Assembly: GCF_030718205.1 (NCBI RefSeq)
Contig: NZ_JAUZQF010000038.1
Span: 1 to 64,000 of the forward strand
Direction: 5' to 3'
DNA: 64,000 nucleotides
Origin: Nonomuraea turcica
GTDB lineage: Bacteria; Actinomycetota; Actinomycetes; Streptosporangiales; Streptosporangiaceae
The position numbers and the translations under genes are program-made. The notes under the pieces were generated by a model. That model saw only the letters and a list, made by a program, of their open reading frames with translations, was not told where the DNA came from and searched no databases. Shown one piece after another: positions 41,028 to 49,848 of the stretch (positions within the stretch are counted from its first letter, which is position 1; the number at the start of each line of letters is the position of its first letter).

Positions 41028-43529
41028 TCAGCGGAGGGTGGCGGTGAAGGTGCGGCCGTGGGCGTGGCGGGTTGTTGCCTGGATCAGGGTGCCGCCCGGC
41101 ACGCGCCGTACCGTCACCCCCTCGTCGGCCTGGTCGAGGCGGAGGGACGCGCCGTGCAGGACGACCGTGACGCGGTCGCGTTTCATCGTGGGGTCGGACA
41201 GGGCGACGACCGTACGGCCGCCGGACGACTGGGTGATGACCGAGGCGGGGCCGTCGATGAGCAGGCGGTCGGCGTGGCGGGGGCCGTCGGTGAAGACGTT
41301 GGCGGCGATGATGCCGAGGGTCTTGTGCGCGATGGCCTGGACGTGCCGGTTGTTGGCCAGGACCGTCAGCGGGCCGTTCGCGTAGCCGCGTAGGCGGGTG
41401 TCGGTGGCGTTCGGGACCAGGGCGTAGGCGAGGGCGGGTACGTCGCCGGTGGCGGCGTGGGTGATCGAGGCGGTGAAGACGTTCTTGGTCACGCTGGTGT
41501 CGGGGTTGGAGGTCCGGACGACTCTGCGGCTGCGGGTCACCGTCTCCAGCCCGGCCGTGACGGGCTGGCGGGTGAGGAAGGCGTAGCCGATGGCGGTGCG
41601 GCGGGTGCCGTTCGCGTAGCGGAGCCAGCGCGGCGGCGTGGTGTCGCCTGCCTGCCAGGGCCCGCCGTCCCAGCCTGCGCCGGTGAGCTCGATCGTGTCC
41701 CCGGGGGCGGCGATGCGGCTGTCCACGGTGGTCACGGCCTCGCGGCCGCTCTGGCCCGAGATGCCCGCGGCCAGCACCACGATCTCGTCGTCGAGCATGA
41801 ACCAGGACTTGGTGGCGCGGGCGTTCTGGTAGGCGACGAAGTCGTCGGGCAGGGTGCCCGCCTGCTTGGCGGTGTAGGCGGCGTCGTCCGACTGGACCAT
41901 GCCGGCCGCGCCGTACGCCCCGAGCGTCGCGCCGCCGGAGAAGGCGTTCCCGGCGCGGGGGAAGTACACGTAGGTGTTCTGGGACTCCGAGGAGGAGGTG
42001 AAGTTGAGCGGGTGACCCGGGTTCTCGTACCAGAACCGGCCGTAGAGGTCGGGCACCGTCCGTCGTTCCTCCACGGGCGCGGTGATCCCGGCCAGCCGGT
42101 ACGGCGAGACGGTCGTGTAGTAGTCGACGCCGAACACCTCGCGCTGGTCCTCCCCGGCGAGGTAGAGGTAGTAGGCGCCGTCGCCCTGGAACCAGGGCAT
42201 GAGGTTCTCGCCGTTCATGTACTCGTACTTGCTGATGCGGTCCGAGCTCCGTGCCAGGGCAAAGGCGTAGCCGGGGCGCCGGTGGACGGTTCGGTCCATG
42301 GCGTTGTACGCCAGGCAGCGCTCGGGCGGGTTCAGGTCGGCGGGCTGGATCGCGGAGTCGGTGCGGATGGCCGCATAACGGGCGATGCTGACCGGGGAGA
42401 CGAAGGCCGCCGGGTCGGCGGCCGGCAGGAACTTGACGTACTTCCTCAGGGCGAGGGCTGCCCCGTCCTCGACGTGGTCGGCCAGGTCGGCGATGGCCTC
42501 CACGATCACTCCGACGTCGGCGTAGCCGGTGGTGGTGCGGGAGACCGCCCGCCCCTTGACGATCTCCATCATCCAGCCCTCGAAGATGAGCGGGGCGAAG
42601 CCGTCGGTGATCCAGCGGTGCACGACGCCGGGCAGGTCGTCGGAGGCGCCACCGCCCGTCGCGCCCTCGAGCGTCTTGAGGGTCTGCACGACGCGGGTCA
42701 GCAGGGCGCGGCCGTAGGAGCCGGTGTAGGCGACCGAATGGTGCTGGATGAAGGAGCCGTCGCGGTAGTAGCCGTCGGTGACGCCGTGCTGGAGGTTGTA
42801 CGGGTCGATCGTGGCGAACACGGTGGCCTGGTCGGTGATGGCCTTGCCGACGCGGGCGTCGTCGCCGGTGAGCGCGCCCTGGAGGATCCGGTTGCCGGTG
42901 ATGTCGGCCAGGTTCGCCCCGGTGTGGAAGCGTGAGTCGAGGTTGACGTCGCCGTCCTTGCCGTTGCGCAGGTAGGCGTCCATCGAGGTGATGTACGTCG
43001 CCACCAGGTCGGGGCGTTCCTCCCGCACCCGTTCGGCCAGCAGGGCCAGCGTCCTGCTCACGTGGGCGGGGATGGCGATCTCCCAGTTGTGCCAGTTGCC
43101 GTAGTAGCCCTTCGACTGGTCGCCGAAGTAGCGCTCGTGCAACCACTGCAGGCCGTCGACGACCCGCCGCTGGGCAGTGGTGTCGTCGTTGAGCTCACCG
43201 CCCGGGCTGCGGGTCGCCAGCGCGATCTCGTACAGATATTGGTACGCCAGTCGCAGGTTGACGTCGTCGGTGCCGAGCTTCAGGCCGGCGAACAGCTCGC
43301 CGTCGCCCGCCTGGTCCATGGCGGTCAGCCGCTGCCTGGCGGTCCTGGCGATCGCCGCGAGCTTGCCGGCGACCTCGGGGCGGGCATTGACGTCCGGGGT
43401 TCCCGCGAAGATCGCCACGGTGTTGGCGAGCAGCCGCACGTGGTCGATCCCGGCCGCGGCGCGGGAGGGAGAGGCTACGGCGAGCAGGCCGGCGGCGGGG
43501 AGCAGGGAGAGAACCTGGCGACGAGACAT
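41028..43529 (-). CDS. Polysaccharide lyase family 8 (hyaluronate/xanthan lyase type)
   Basis: An 833-residue secreted enzyme; ATG 43529 begins MSRRQVLSLLPAAGLLAVAS, a twin-arginine signal peptide with cleavage near SRAAA. The alpha/alpha toroid catalytic domain fills residues 30-370: YYGNWHNWEIAIPAHVSRTL (aromatic patch and Asn, near residue 145), FHTGANLADI (TGAN) and YRDGSFIQHHSVAYTGSYGR with catalytic His and Tyr near residues 263-272. The remainder is the beta-sandwich super-sandwich of PL8. It would cleave hyaluronan, chondroitin or xanthan by beta-elimination outside the cell. It is transcribed toward the kinase gene, 93 bases away. Confidence 0.93.
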   Translation of the reverse strand: MSRRQVLSLLPAAGLLAVASPSRAAAGIDHVRLLANTVAIFAGTPDVNARPEVAGKLAAIARTARQRLTAMDQAGDGELFAGLKLGTDDVNLRLAYQYLYEIALATRSPGGELNDDTTAQRRVVDGLQWLHERYFGDQSKGYYGNWHNWEIAIPAHVSRTLALLAERVREERPDLVATYITSMDAYLRNGKDGDVNLDSRFHTGANLADITGNRILQGALTGDDARVGKAITDQATVFATIDPYNLQHGVTDGYYRDGSFIQHHSVAYTGSYGRALLTRVVQTLKTLEGATGGGASDDLPGVVHRWITDGFAPLIFEGWMMEIVKGRAVSRTTTGYADVGVIVEAIADLADHVEDGAALALRKYVKFLPAADPAAFVSPVSIARYAAIRTDSAIQPADLNPPERCLAYNAMDRTVHRRPGYAFALARSSDRISKYEYMNGENLMPWFQGDGAYYLYLAGEDQREVFGVDYYTTVSPYRLAGITAPVEERRTVPDLYGRFWYENPGHPLNFTSSSESQNTYVYFPRAGNAFSGGATLGAYGAAGMVQSDDAAYTAKQAGTLPDDFVAYQNARATKSWFMLDDEIVVLAAGISGQSGREAVTTVDSRIAAPGDTIELTGAGWDGGPWQAGDTTPPRWLRYANGTRRTAIGYAFLTRQPVTAGLETVTRSRRVVRTSNPDTSVTKNVFTASITHAATGDVPALAYALVPNATDTRLRGYANGPLTVLANNRHVQAIAHKTLGIIAANVFTDGPRHADRLLIDGPASVITQSSGGRTVVALSDPTMKRDRVTVVLHGASLRLDQADEGVTVRRVPGGTLIQATTRHAHGRTFTATLR

Positions 43530-43769
43530 GTGCGGCACGACGGGCTCCAGGCCGTTGCGAGGGTGGGCCGGGCTTACCCTACATGATCTACTTTTGCCGG
43601 CCCAGGCTTTGCAGGGCGGCAGTGCGGTTGCCTGCCGGGGGCGCGGCGGCGAAAAACGAGCGGCGTCGGGCGGATCGGGAAAGATAACCTTCCCTGCGTG
43701 AGTTCTCCCGGATCAGCGCGCACCGATCATCCCAGGCCGGACCGCCCCGCACCGTGCGGGCCGTGAGCG

Positions 43770-44999
43770 ATGGAGACTGACACGCGGCCGGCGGCCCGCT
43801 CGTTGTGGCGGGACCGTGACTTCCTGATCTTCTGGTGCGCGCAGACGCTGTCGGTGGCGGGCGACTCGTTCGCGCTCATCGCGGTGCCCCTCCTCATCCT
43901 CAACGTCACCGGCTCCGTCGCCCAGATGGGTCTGCTCACCGGCGTCTCCGGGGCGGCGTCGGTGGCGGCCGGGGTGTTCGCGGGGGTGCTCGCCGACCGA
44001 TTCGACCGGCGTCGGCTACTCATCGCCTGCGACGTCATCCGGCTCGTCCTGTACGTGACGATCCCGGTGGTCTGGCTATTCGGTCAGCACATCTGGCTTC
44101 TGTACACGGTGCTGCCGATGGCCGCGGCCGTGGGCATGGTCTTCCAGGTCACGTACGTGTCTGCGGTGCGCGGCCTGGCCGGCGAGCAACGGGTCACCGA
44201 GGCCAACGGCATGCTGTACGCCACCGCCGCCGCGGCGGGCATCCTCGGCCCCACCCTCGCCGGGGTGGTGAGCGGCCACCTCGGCCCGACCGCCGCGATC
44301 GCCATCAACGCGGCCAGCTTCGGGCTGTCCGCGTTCGGCGTCCTGCTGACCCGCTCCTCCCGGTACGCCGTCGAGCCCGCTCCCAAGGGACGGCCGTGGC
44401 GGGAGCTGCTGGCCGGCGCGGAGTTCCTGTTCCGGCAGCCGGTGCTGCGGACCATGACCATTTTGCTGACGTTCTTCATCTTCATGACGCTCGGGCTGAC
44501 GGACATCGTGATCTACCGGCTCAAGCACGACCTCGGCCAGGCGGACTCCGTGGTGGGCATCGTGCTGGGCGTCGGGGCGGCCGGCACGATGGTCGGCTCG
44601 ATGCTGGTGGCCCGGATGCGGCGGATCCTCGGCTTCGGGCCGCTGTGGATCGGGGCGGGGATCGTGTCGGGGCTGGCCATTCTCGGCCTCGGGCTCGCCG
44701 GCTCGGTGTGGGGTGTGGCCGCCATCATGGCCCTCTACCTCGCGTGCGTCAGCTTGGCGGGGATCTGCTCCATGTCGCTGCGCCAGCAGGTGACACCCGC
44801 TCACCTGCTGGGCCGGGTGACGTCGGCCTTCTGGACGATCCACTTCTCACTCGGGCCGGTGGGCGCGGCCGCACTCGGCTGGGCCGCCGCGCGCTACGGC
44901 GCGACCGCGGTCTTCGTCTTCGCCGGAGCGTCCTGCCTGGTGCTGGCTCTGATCGCGCTGGCCACGCCCGTACGGCAGCGCTACCCCGAGCGCGCGTGA
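43770..44999 (+). CDS. MFS transporter (macrolide-efflux type)
   Basis: A 409-residue, 12-helix MFS_3-type exporter. FLIFWCAQTLSVAGDSFALI and AVPLLILNVTGSVAQMGLLT form helices 1-2; LADRFDRRRLLIACDVIRLV is motif A; ANGMLYATAAAAGILGPTLA lies in helix 5, and LRQQVTPAHLLGRVTSAFWT between helices 10 and 11. The family includes MefA-like and enterobactin exporters; the cargo here is unknown. It is divergent from the PL8 gene and convergent with the P450 gene, sharing the terminator at 45095-45127. Confidence 0.92.
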   Translation: METDTRPAARSLWRDRDFLIFWCAQTLSVAGDSFALIAVPLLILNVTGSVAQMGLLTGVSGAASVAAGVFAGVLADRFDRRRLLIACDVIRLVLYVTIPVVWLFGQHIWLLYTVLPMAAAVGMVFQVTYVSAVRGLAGEQRVTEANGMLYATAAAAGILGPTLAGVVSGHLGPTAAIAINAASFGLSAFGVLLTRSSRYAVEPAPKGRPWRELLAGAEFLFRQPVLRTMTILLTFFIFMTLGLTDIVIYRLKHDLGQADSVVGIVLGVGAAGTMVGSMLVARMRRILGFGPLWIGAGIVSGLAILGLGLAGSVWGVAAIMALYLACVSLAGICSMSLRQQVTPAHLLGRVTSAFWTIHFSLGPVGAAALGWAAARYGATAVFVFAGASCLVLALIALATPVRQRYPERA

Positions 45000-45094
45000 C
45001 CTTCCGGTCAGGTTCCGGCTCTCACAACCTTGAGCGCGCCTGCTTGTTGAGCAGGTGGACGGCTGCTCTAGGAGAAGGAGCCCAGGATGTCCGA

Positions 45095-45127
45095 TCTTGC
45101 CCGGCAACGGAGGCCTGCCGGGCAAGA
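45095..45127. terminator. Bidirectional terminator between convergent genes
   Basis: TCTTGCCCGGCA (45095-45106) pairs perfectly with TGCCGGGCAAGA (45116-45127). It lies 96 bases after the MFS stop and 12 bases before the P450 stop, serving both strands. Confidence 0.75.
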
Positions 45128-45138
45128 CGAACGGCACG

Positions 45139-46359
45139 TCAGGGTTTGGCGATACCGAGGGTGACCGGCAAGGACAGCGGGCCGATCGTGAAGAACGACG
45201 GGGAGTACGGGATGTCGTCGGGGTCGATCGCGAGGCTGAGCCCCGGCAGCCGCCTGTACAGCGAGGCGAGCGCCAGCCGGCTCTCCAACCGGGCCAGCGG
45301 CGCCCCGATGCAATAGCGCGGGCCGTGGCCGAAGCCGAGGTGTCCGGTCTGCTCGCGGGTGATGTCGAACCGGTTGGCGCTCTCGCCGTACTCCTCCGGG
45401 TCGATGCCACTGGCCTGGTAGACCACACCGACCGCGTTGCCTTTGGGAATGTGCACCCCGGCGACGGTCACGTCGTCCGCCGTGAACCGGAAGCTGGTCA
45501 TCATCACCGAGTGGCGATAGCGCAGGGTCTCCTCGACCACGTCGGCCCACCGGTCCTCGGCCTTGGCCAGCTCGAGCTGGCCGGGGTTCTGAGCCAGCGC
45601 CACGATGGCGTACCCGAGCAGGTGGACGGTGGTCTCGTGGCCGGCGACGAGCATGAGCCACAGCACGCCGACCAACTCGTCGGTGGTGAGCTTGTCCTCC
45701 TCGTCGCGGACCTGGACCAGGCCGGAGGTGAGGTCGTCACCCGGCTCCCGCTGCTTGCGCTCCACCAGGGCGTGCAGGAAGGCTTGAAGGTTGTTCTGCG
45801 TCGCGAACGCCACATCCGGCGGAGTCGTGTGCGCCAGCAGCGTGGCGGTCCACTTTCGCAGCCGGAGCCGGTCCTCGGCGGGCACGCCGAACAACTCGCA
45901 GATCACCGCCATCGGCAGCGCCTCGGTGAAGGCGGGAACCAGGTCGACGCCATCGCCGGCGGCCACCACGTCATCCAGCAACCCATCGATGATCTGCTGG
46001 ATCCGCGGCTCCAGAGCCTGCACCCGGGCCGGTGTGAACGCCCTGCCGACCAGGCCGCGTAGGCGCCTGTGGTCGCCTCCGTCCACGGTGGCCAGGTGAC
46101 CGCCCTGGATGATGGCACGTAGCGGCCAGTCTTCGGGAATCGATCCGTCGTACAGAGCGGGCCAGTGCTGGGGATCCCTCAGGAAGGTCTTGTTGTCCCC
46201 GGCGAGGACCTCCCGCACGGCCTTGTGGGTCAGTGCCAGGTAGGCGGGCACGCCTCCGGGGAATTCCACTTCGACCACGGGGGCGATCTCCCGCAACCGA
46301 ATACAGGTGTCGAGCGGGTTTTCGTTCACGGCGGGGAAGGAGGGAAGGTTCGTTGCCAT
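45139..46359 (-). CDS. Cytochrome P450
   Basis: A 406-residue bacterial class I P450; ATG 46359 has AAGGGG upstream. The I-helix oxygen-binding motif is LWLMLVAGHETTVHLLGYAI, the ExxR pair VVEETLRYRHSVMM, and the heme loop LGFGHGPRYCIGAPLARLES with the Cys ligand near residue 350. The substrate-recognition regions do not identify a substrate; the family (CYP105/CYP107-like) hydroxylates macrolides, terpenoids and xenobiotics. No ferredoxin gene is adjacent, so electron donors must be encoded elsewhere. Confidence 0.95.
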   Translation of the reverse strand: MATNLPSFPAVNENPLDTCIRLREIAPVVEVEFPGGVPAYLALTHKAVREVLAGDNKTFLRDPQHWPALYDGSIPEDWPLRAIIQGGHLATVDGGDHRRLRGLVGRAFTPARVQALEPRIQQIIDGLLDDVVAAGDGVDLVPAFTEALPMAVICELFGVPAEDRLRLRKWTATLLAHTTPPDVAFATQNNLQAFLHALVERKQREPGDDLTSGLVQVRDEEDKLTTDELVGVLWLMLVAGHETTVHLLGYAIVALAQNPGQLELAKAEDRWADVVEETLRYRHSVMMTSFRFTADDVTVAGVHIPKGNAVGVVYQASGIDPEEYGESANRFDITREQTGHLGFGHGPRYCIGAPLARLESRLALASLYRRLPGLSLAIDPDDIPYSPSFFTIGPLSLPVTLGIAKP

Positions 46360-46514
46360 GTGACCCCTTCGCACGGAATCCGGTCAGTGATCTCATCCAA
46401 TATCGGCTGTGATCTACAAACAACATGACAGAGTGATCAGTAACGTGATGGTCACCTTGAGTTCTCTCATGCTGGATCATCCGCCGATCGACCACCTCAA
46501 TACGACGTCACCGG

Positions 46515-47786
46515 CTACTCCGGTTCCAGGCGCCAGATCATGCCGTTGGTGAACGGCATTTCCTCGGCCTCGGTGTGGTCCTCGCCGACCGCCCACACCG
46601 ACGCCGACCCCGGACGCCGGGCGAGTCCCGCCACCGACCGGCCGCCGAACGGTCCGCGGGTGATCGGGTACGTCTTCCACTTCCCGCCGGTGAAGCGGCC
46701 TAGGCCGCGGGAGACGGTGGTCCAGATGCCACCCGCGCCGTCGGAGACGATGCTCCCGCCGACGGTGAAGCGTTCGGGCATGACCTTGACCAGCCACCGG
46801 CCGCCGCCCCACCTCATCAGCACCGGCCGGGTGCACATGGTCTCCTCTGCCCCGCACACCCAGTACATCGAGCCCAGCGCCCACACCTCGCCCTGCTCGC
46901 CCACCGCCAGGTCGAGCACCCGCGTCTCCCCCTGCTTGGCCCCGTACAGGCGAGGGATCGGCGGGCGGGGGAGCAGGCTCCAGCGGCGATCGCTCCAGCG
47001 GGCCAGCGTCACCCGCCCGTCCTTGTCTCCCGCGATCCACACCTGACCCGACGCGGTCCCCTCCAGGGCGTGGGCGCGGACGCCGAAGGGTGGCCGCTGG
47101 GCCCGCCAGCGCTCGCCGTTCCAGTGGTGCAGCGCGTCGTACGTGGTCGCCCAGACATCGTCACGGCCGAACACCGCGGCCCCCGACACCTGGGCGTTGT
47201 CGAGCACGGACAGCATCCACGACGTGCCGTCCCAGCGGGCCGCGCAGCCGGCAGGGTCGCTGCTCGCCACGGTCGCGGGGCAGTGGCCGAACACCCACAG
47301 GCCCCCGTCGCCGGAGGCTGCGACCTGCTGCGGTTCCACCACCTGGTCGAGTTCCGGCAGCTCCTGCCAGCGCTCGCCGTCCCACCGAAGCGCGTACGAC
47401 AGCTGGCTGATCGGGCCGCAAGGGTTGTTGTCCTGCCTGGGGAATTGGCGGTCCCCGACGGCGTAGACCGTGCCGTCGCGCAGTGCGGCCACGCCGAGGA
47501 AGCGGTCGCGGTAGGGGTAGGTGTTGTAGTGCACGAGGCGCGCCCCTTCCCCGGATGGAAGCGGCGGCGGGGTGGGCGGCAGAGTGGAGCTCGGATCGAG
47601 GTGGCAGCGGCGTCCCGGCGAGGTCTTCCCCGAGCCGGGGGACGCGTTCGCCTGCGGCCTCGGCGTCGGGTCCGCTGCGCCGGAACCGGTCACGGGCGAG
47701 CATCCGGCCGCTAGGAGGGCCGCCGCCATGCCTAAGACCGCCCGCCCTGAGACCGCCCGGCCTAAGGACGTCGTATTCCGGCGCAT
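46515..47786 (-). CDS. Secreted lipoprotein, probable beta-propeller
   Basis: A 423-residue protein; ATG 47786 has AGGA 8 bases upstream. The signal sequence ends in the lipobox LLAAGC (Cys near residue 29), followed by a Pro/Ser/Gly-rich tether. The body has repeats of the form GxVWAxG/W-D-GxxWxxL: YALRWDGERWQELPELDQ, CAARWDGTSWMLSVLDN, LHHWNGERWRAQRPPFG, LARWSDRRWSLLPRPP, LMRWGGGRWLVKVMPE, LGRFTGGKWKTYPITR. Six or seven blades fit a beta-propeller on the outer face of the membrane. The function is unknown. Confidence 0.8.
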   Translation of the reverse strand: MRRNTTSLGRAVSGRAVLGMAAALLAAGCSPVTGSGAADPTPRPQANASPGSGKTSPGRRCHLDPSSTLPPTPPPLPSGEGARLVHYNTYPYRDRFLGVAALRDGTVYAVGDRQFPRQDNNPCGPISQLSYALRWDGERWQELPELDQVVEPQQVAASGDGGLWVFGHCPATVASSDPAGCAARWDGTSWMLSVLDNAQVSGAAVFGRDDVWATTYDALHHWNGERWRAQRPPFGVRAHALEGTASGQVWIAGDKDGRVTLARWSDRRWSLLPRPPIPRLYGAKQGETRVLDLAVGEQGEVWALGSMYWVCGAEETMCTRPVLMRWGGGRWLVKVMPERFTVGGSIVSDGAGGIWTTVSRGLGRFTGGKWKTYPITRGPFGGRSVAGLARRPGSASVWAVGEDHTEAEEMPFTNGMIWRLEPE

Positions 47787-47831
47787 GGGAGGCATCCTGC
47801 CATCACGCTCCTCCGATGTGCAGAAGGCGCG

Positions 47832-47990
47832 TCAAGGCCGTGGGGCGTACGCGTTGGCCTGGGCGGTGTAGAGCCGCGCGTACGGTCCGCAGGCGGCCAG
47901 CAGGTCGGCGTGGCTGCCCTGCTCGGCGATGCGCCCGTCGTCGGTCTCGATGATGCGGCCGCCGTCCAGGACGACGAGGCTGCGTATGAG
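47832..47990 (-). pseudogene. ABC exporter ATPase, C-terminal fragment
   Basis: The translated end SLVVLDGGRIIETDDGRIAE, then QGSHADLLAACGPYARLYTA and QANAYAPRP, is the terminus of an ABC exporter nucleotide-binding domain (xVVLDxGRIxExGxHxELLxxxGxYAxLYxxQ). A short segment (IIETDDGRI) seems to be a partial duplication of GRIxE. The Walker motifs and the membrane domain are absent. It abuts the 3' end of the SCO6745 gene. Confidence 0.65.
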
Positions 47991-48009
47991 GAGAGCGCGT
48001 TTTATCGGG

Positions 48010-48759
48010 TCATCCCTGGCGAAACCGCTGGTAGGCGTCATTGACCTGATCGAGGAGGTCAATGAACTCGATGCGCTCCTCCTGGGAAAGACTGGCATAG
48101 GGCGCCGCGGACAGTGCATCGGTGAGCCGCTCGGCCTCTGCCAGGGCGGCCGTGGCAGACTGCGGCACGGCAGGCCACGGTGGACGCCAGCCGTTGGCCT
48201 CGGCCTTGCCGGGCCCGGGGCCCGCCAGGATCGCCGTCAAGGGGGTAAGCCCGCTGTCCAGCACCGCGATCAGATGGGAGCCGCCCCTGTGCTCCCGAAG
48301 TCGCAGCAGCGCGAGGGCCACGCGCGTCACCGGATCGTCGGCCGGGGCGGCATAGGAGCGCCACGCGGCGAACAGAGGGCGTCCCGCCGGCGGCGCTGCT
48401 TCTACCACCTGCTCAGCCAAATAAGCCAACCGCTCAAGTCCCGCCAGCCCGCCGTAGACCTTGCGGGCCCAGTGAAGGCATTCTTCGATATCGGCGCGCA
48501 CGATGACGGCGAGTGGAGCGGCGGCACGGGCCGTGCTCCAAGCCTCACGGACGAGGTCCGGGGCGAAGAACCCGCAGGCGGCGGTGACGACGTCGGCATC
48601 CACGTCACCCAGCACTCCCCCACGACCGCCGAAATAGAACGGCCAGCGGGACAGCCCCAGGCGTTGTCCCCGGACGGCATGGCGCGGGTCACTCCCGAAT
48701 GCGGCCCCTACCCCGGTCACTACATGCCTGGTACGTCGTACGACGTCGTCAGGTGTCAC
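48010..48759 (-). CDS. SCO6745 family protein
   Basis: A 249-residue helical protein; GTG 48759 is preceded by AGGGGA and gives the typical start VTPDDVVRRTRHVVTGVGAA. Further family features are ADVVTAACGFFAPDLVREAW, RPLFAAWRSYAAPADDPVTR, LALLRLREHRGGSHLIAVLD, SGLTPLTAILAG and ALAEAERLTDALSAAPYASL. This family is widespread in actinobacteria as SCO6745-type (helix-turn-helix-like) proteins; its role is not established. The upstream open frame has no conserved content, so the shorter form is used. Confidence 0.85.
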   Translation of the reverse strand: MTPDDVVRRTRHVVTGVGAAFGSDPRHAVRGQRLGLSRWPFYFGGRGGVLGDVDADVVTAACGFFAPDLVREAWSTARAAAPLAVIVRADIEECLHWARKVYGGLAGLERLAYLAEQVVEAAPPAGRPLFAAWRSYAAPADDPVTRVALALLRLREHRGGSHLIAVLDSGLTPLTAILAGPGPGKAEANGWRPPWPAVPQSATAALAEAERLTDALSAAPYASLSQEERIEFIDLLDQVNDAYQRFRQG

Positions 48760-48861
48760 ACCGGGTCCCCTATCCGATGGCAGCCGTGGATAATCGCAAG
48801 CCACCGCGGCTTTCCCCCGGCGTACGGAAAACCGGTGGACCGCGTCGCTACGGTGGCTCGT

Positions 48862-49587
48862 ATGGGTGTTGTGGACATTGATCGGTTTGTTGCCGAAGGG
48901 TTCGTCAAGCTGGAGGCGGCCGTGCCCCGTGAGGTCGGGGACGCGGCCAGGGCGCTGGTGTGGCAGCAGATCGGCCTGTCGCCCGACGAGCCCTCCGGCT
49001 GGCAGCAGCCCGTCATGTGGGCCGCCGACCTGACCGGCCAGGGCCCCTTCGGGGAACTCGTGCGCAGCCCGCGGCTGCTTCAGGCGCTGGATGAGGTGGC
49101 CGGGCCCGGTGGGTGGGTGCCGCGCGGGTCGATCGGCAACATGCCGATCCGCTTCCCCCGCGTGGCGCCGGCCGACGATCGGGGCTGGCACATCGACGCC
49201 TCCGTGGCCAGGCCCGACGGCTCATGGGCCGTGTCGGGGCGGCCGGAGACGATGTTGTTGCTCACGTTGCTGTCGGACGTGGGTGACGACGACGCGCCGA
49301 CCCGTATCAGGGTGGGCTCACATCGTGATGCCGAGCGGGCGCTGGGCGAGCGGGCGCTCGACCCGTTCGAGGCCGGGCCGCTGCTGGATGCGGCGTCCAA
49401 GGACCGGCCGATCGCGTACGCGACCGGGCAGCCGGGTGACATCTATCTCGTGCACCCGCTGACCGTGCACGCGGCCGACGAGCACCGCGGAACGCGGCCG
49501 CGTTTCATGGCCCAGGGGCCGGTGTTCCTGACCGCGCCGGTCGAGCCGGGCGAGGGCACCGCCCTGGCGCGCGCCGTACTGGCCTGA
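48862..49587 (+). CDS. Phytanoyl-CoA dioxygenase family protein
   Basis: A 241-residue Fe(II)/2-oxoglutarate oxygenase-like protein starting MGVVDIDRFVAEGFVKLEAA. The metal-binding pair is in DRGWHIDASVARPDGSWAVS (HxD) with the distal His in DIYLVHPLTVHAADEHRGTR; the following Arg (RGTRPRF) would bind 2-oxoglutarate. It resembles the PhyH branch that hydroxylates diverse small molecules. It is divergent from the SCO6745 gene, whose GTG is 102 bases away, and is followed by the convergent 45-residue Cys-containing peptide. Confidence 0.87.
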   Translation: MGVVDIDRFVAEGFVKLEAAVPREVGDAARALVWQQIGLSPDEPSGWQQPVMWAADLTGQGPFGELVRSPRLLQALDEVAGPGGWVPRGSIGNMPIRFPRVAPADDRGWHIDASVARPDGSWAVSGRPETMLLLTLLSDVGDDDAPTRIRVGSHRDAERALGERALDPFEAGPLLDAASKDRPIAYATGQPGDIYLVHPLTVHAADEHRGTRPRFMAQGPVFLTAPVEPGEGTALARAVLA

Positions 49588-49617
49588 TCGGGCACGTAGC
49601 CCGAAAGCGGCACTGCT

Positions 49618-49755
49618 TCACCCTTCTGGGCCCTCGTCGGTGTGGTGGACGCGGGTCCAGGTGGCGCCGCACCGGCAGCGGTATTCCTCGACCAGCTCAC
49701 CGGCTTCGGTGACCGCCAGGCCGTTGTTGACGCGGACGTGGATGTGATCGCTCAT
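49618..49755 (-). CDS. 45-residue CxC-containing small protein
   Basis: ATG 49755 has GAAGGAAG upstream. The protein reads MSDHIHVRVNNGLAVTEAGE, then LVEEYRCRCGATWTRVHHTD and EGPEG. The CRCGATW core looks like half of a zinc-ribbon knuckle, with two His residues (VHH) nearby that could complete a metal site in one chain or a dimer. It is short but has clean coding features. It is convergent with the dioxygenase and close to the YceI gene. Confidence 0.65.
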   Translation of the reverse strand: MSDHIHVRVNNGLAVTEAGELVEEYRCRCGATWTRVHHTDEGPEG

Positions 49756-49848
49756 GGGGGCTTCCTTCGGGGATCGGCGGGGACGCCAAGCGCACCGCGC
49801 GCCAAGTTAGGCATTTGCGCAGGTCACAGGGGTATATCCAGCGTACCG

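Noticed and set aside
47929..48861. N-terminal extension of the dioxygenase frame
   Set aside because: It overlaps the SCO6745 gene on the other strand and has no conserved residues; the start at 48862 fits the PhyH family.
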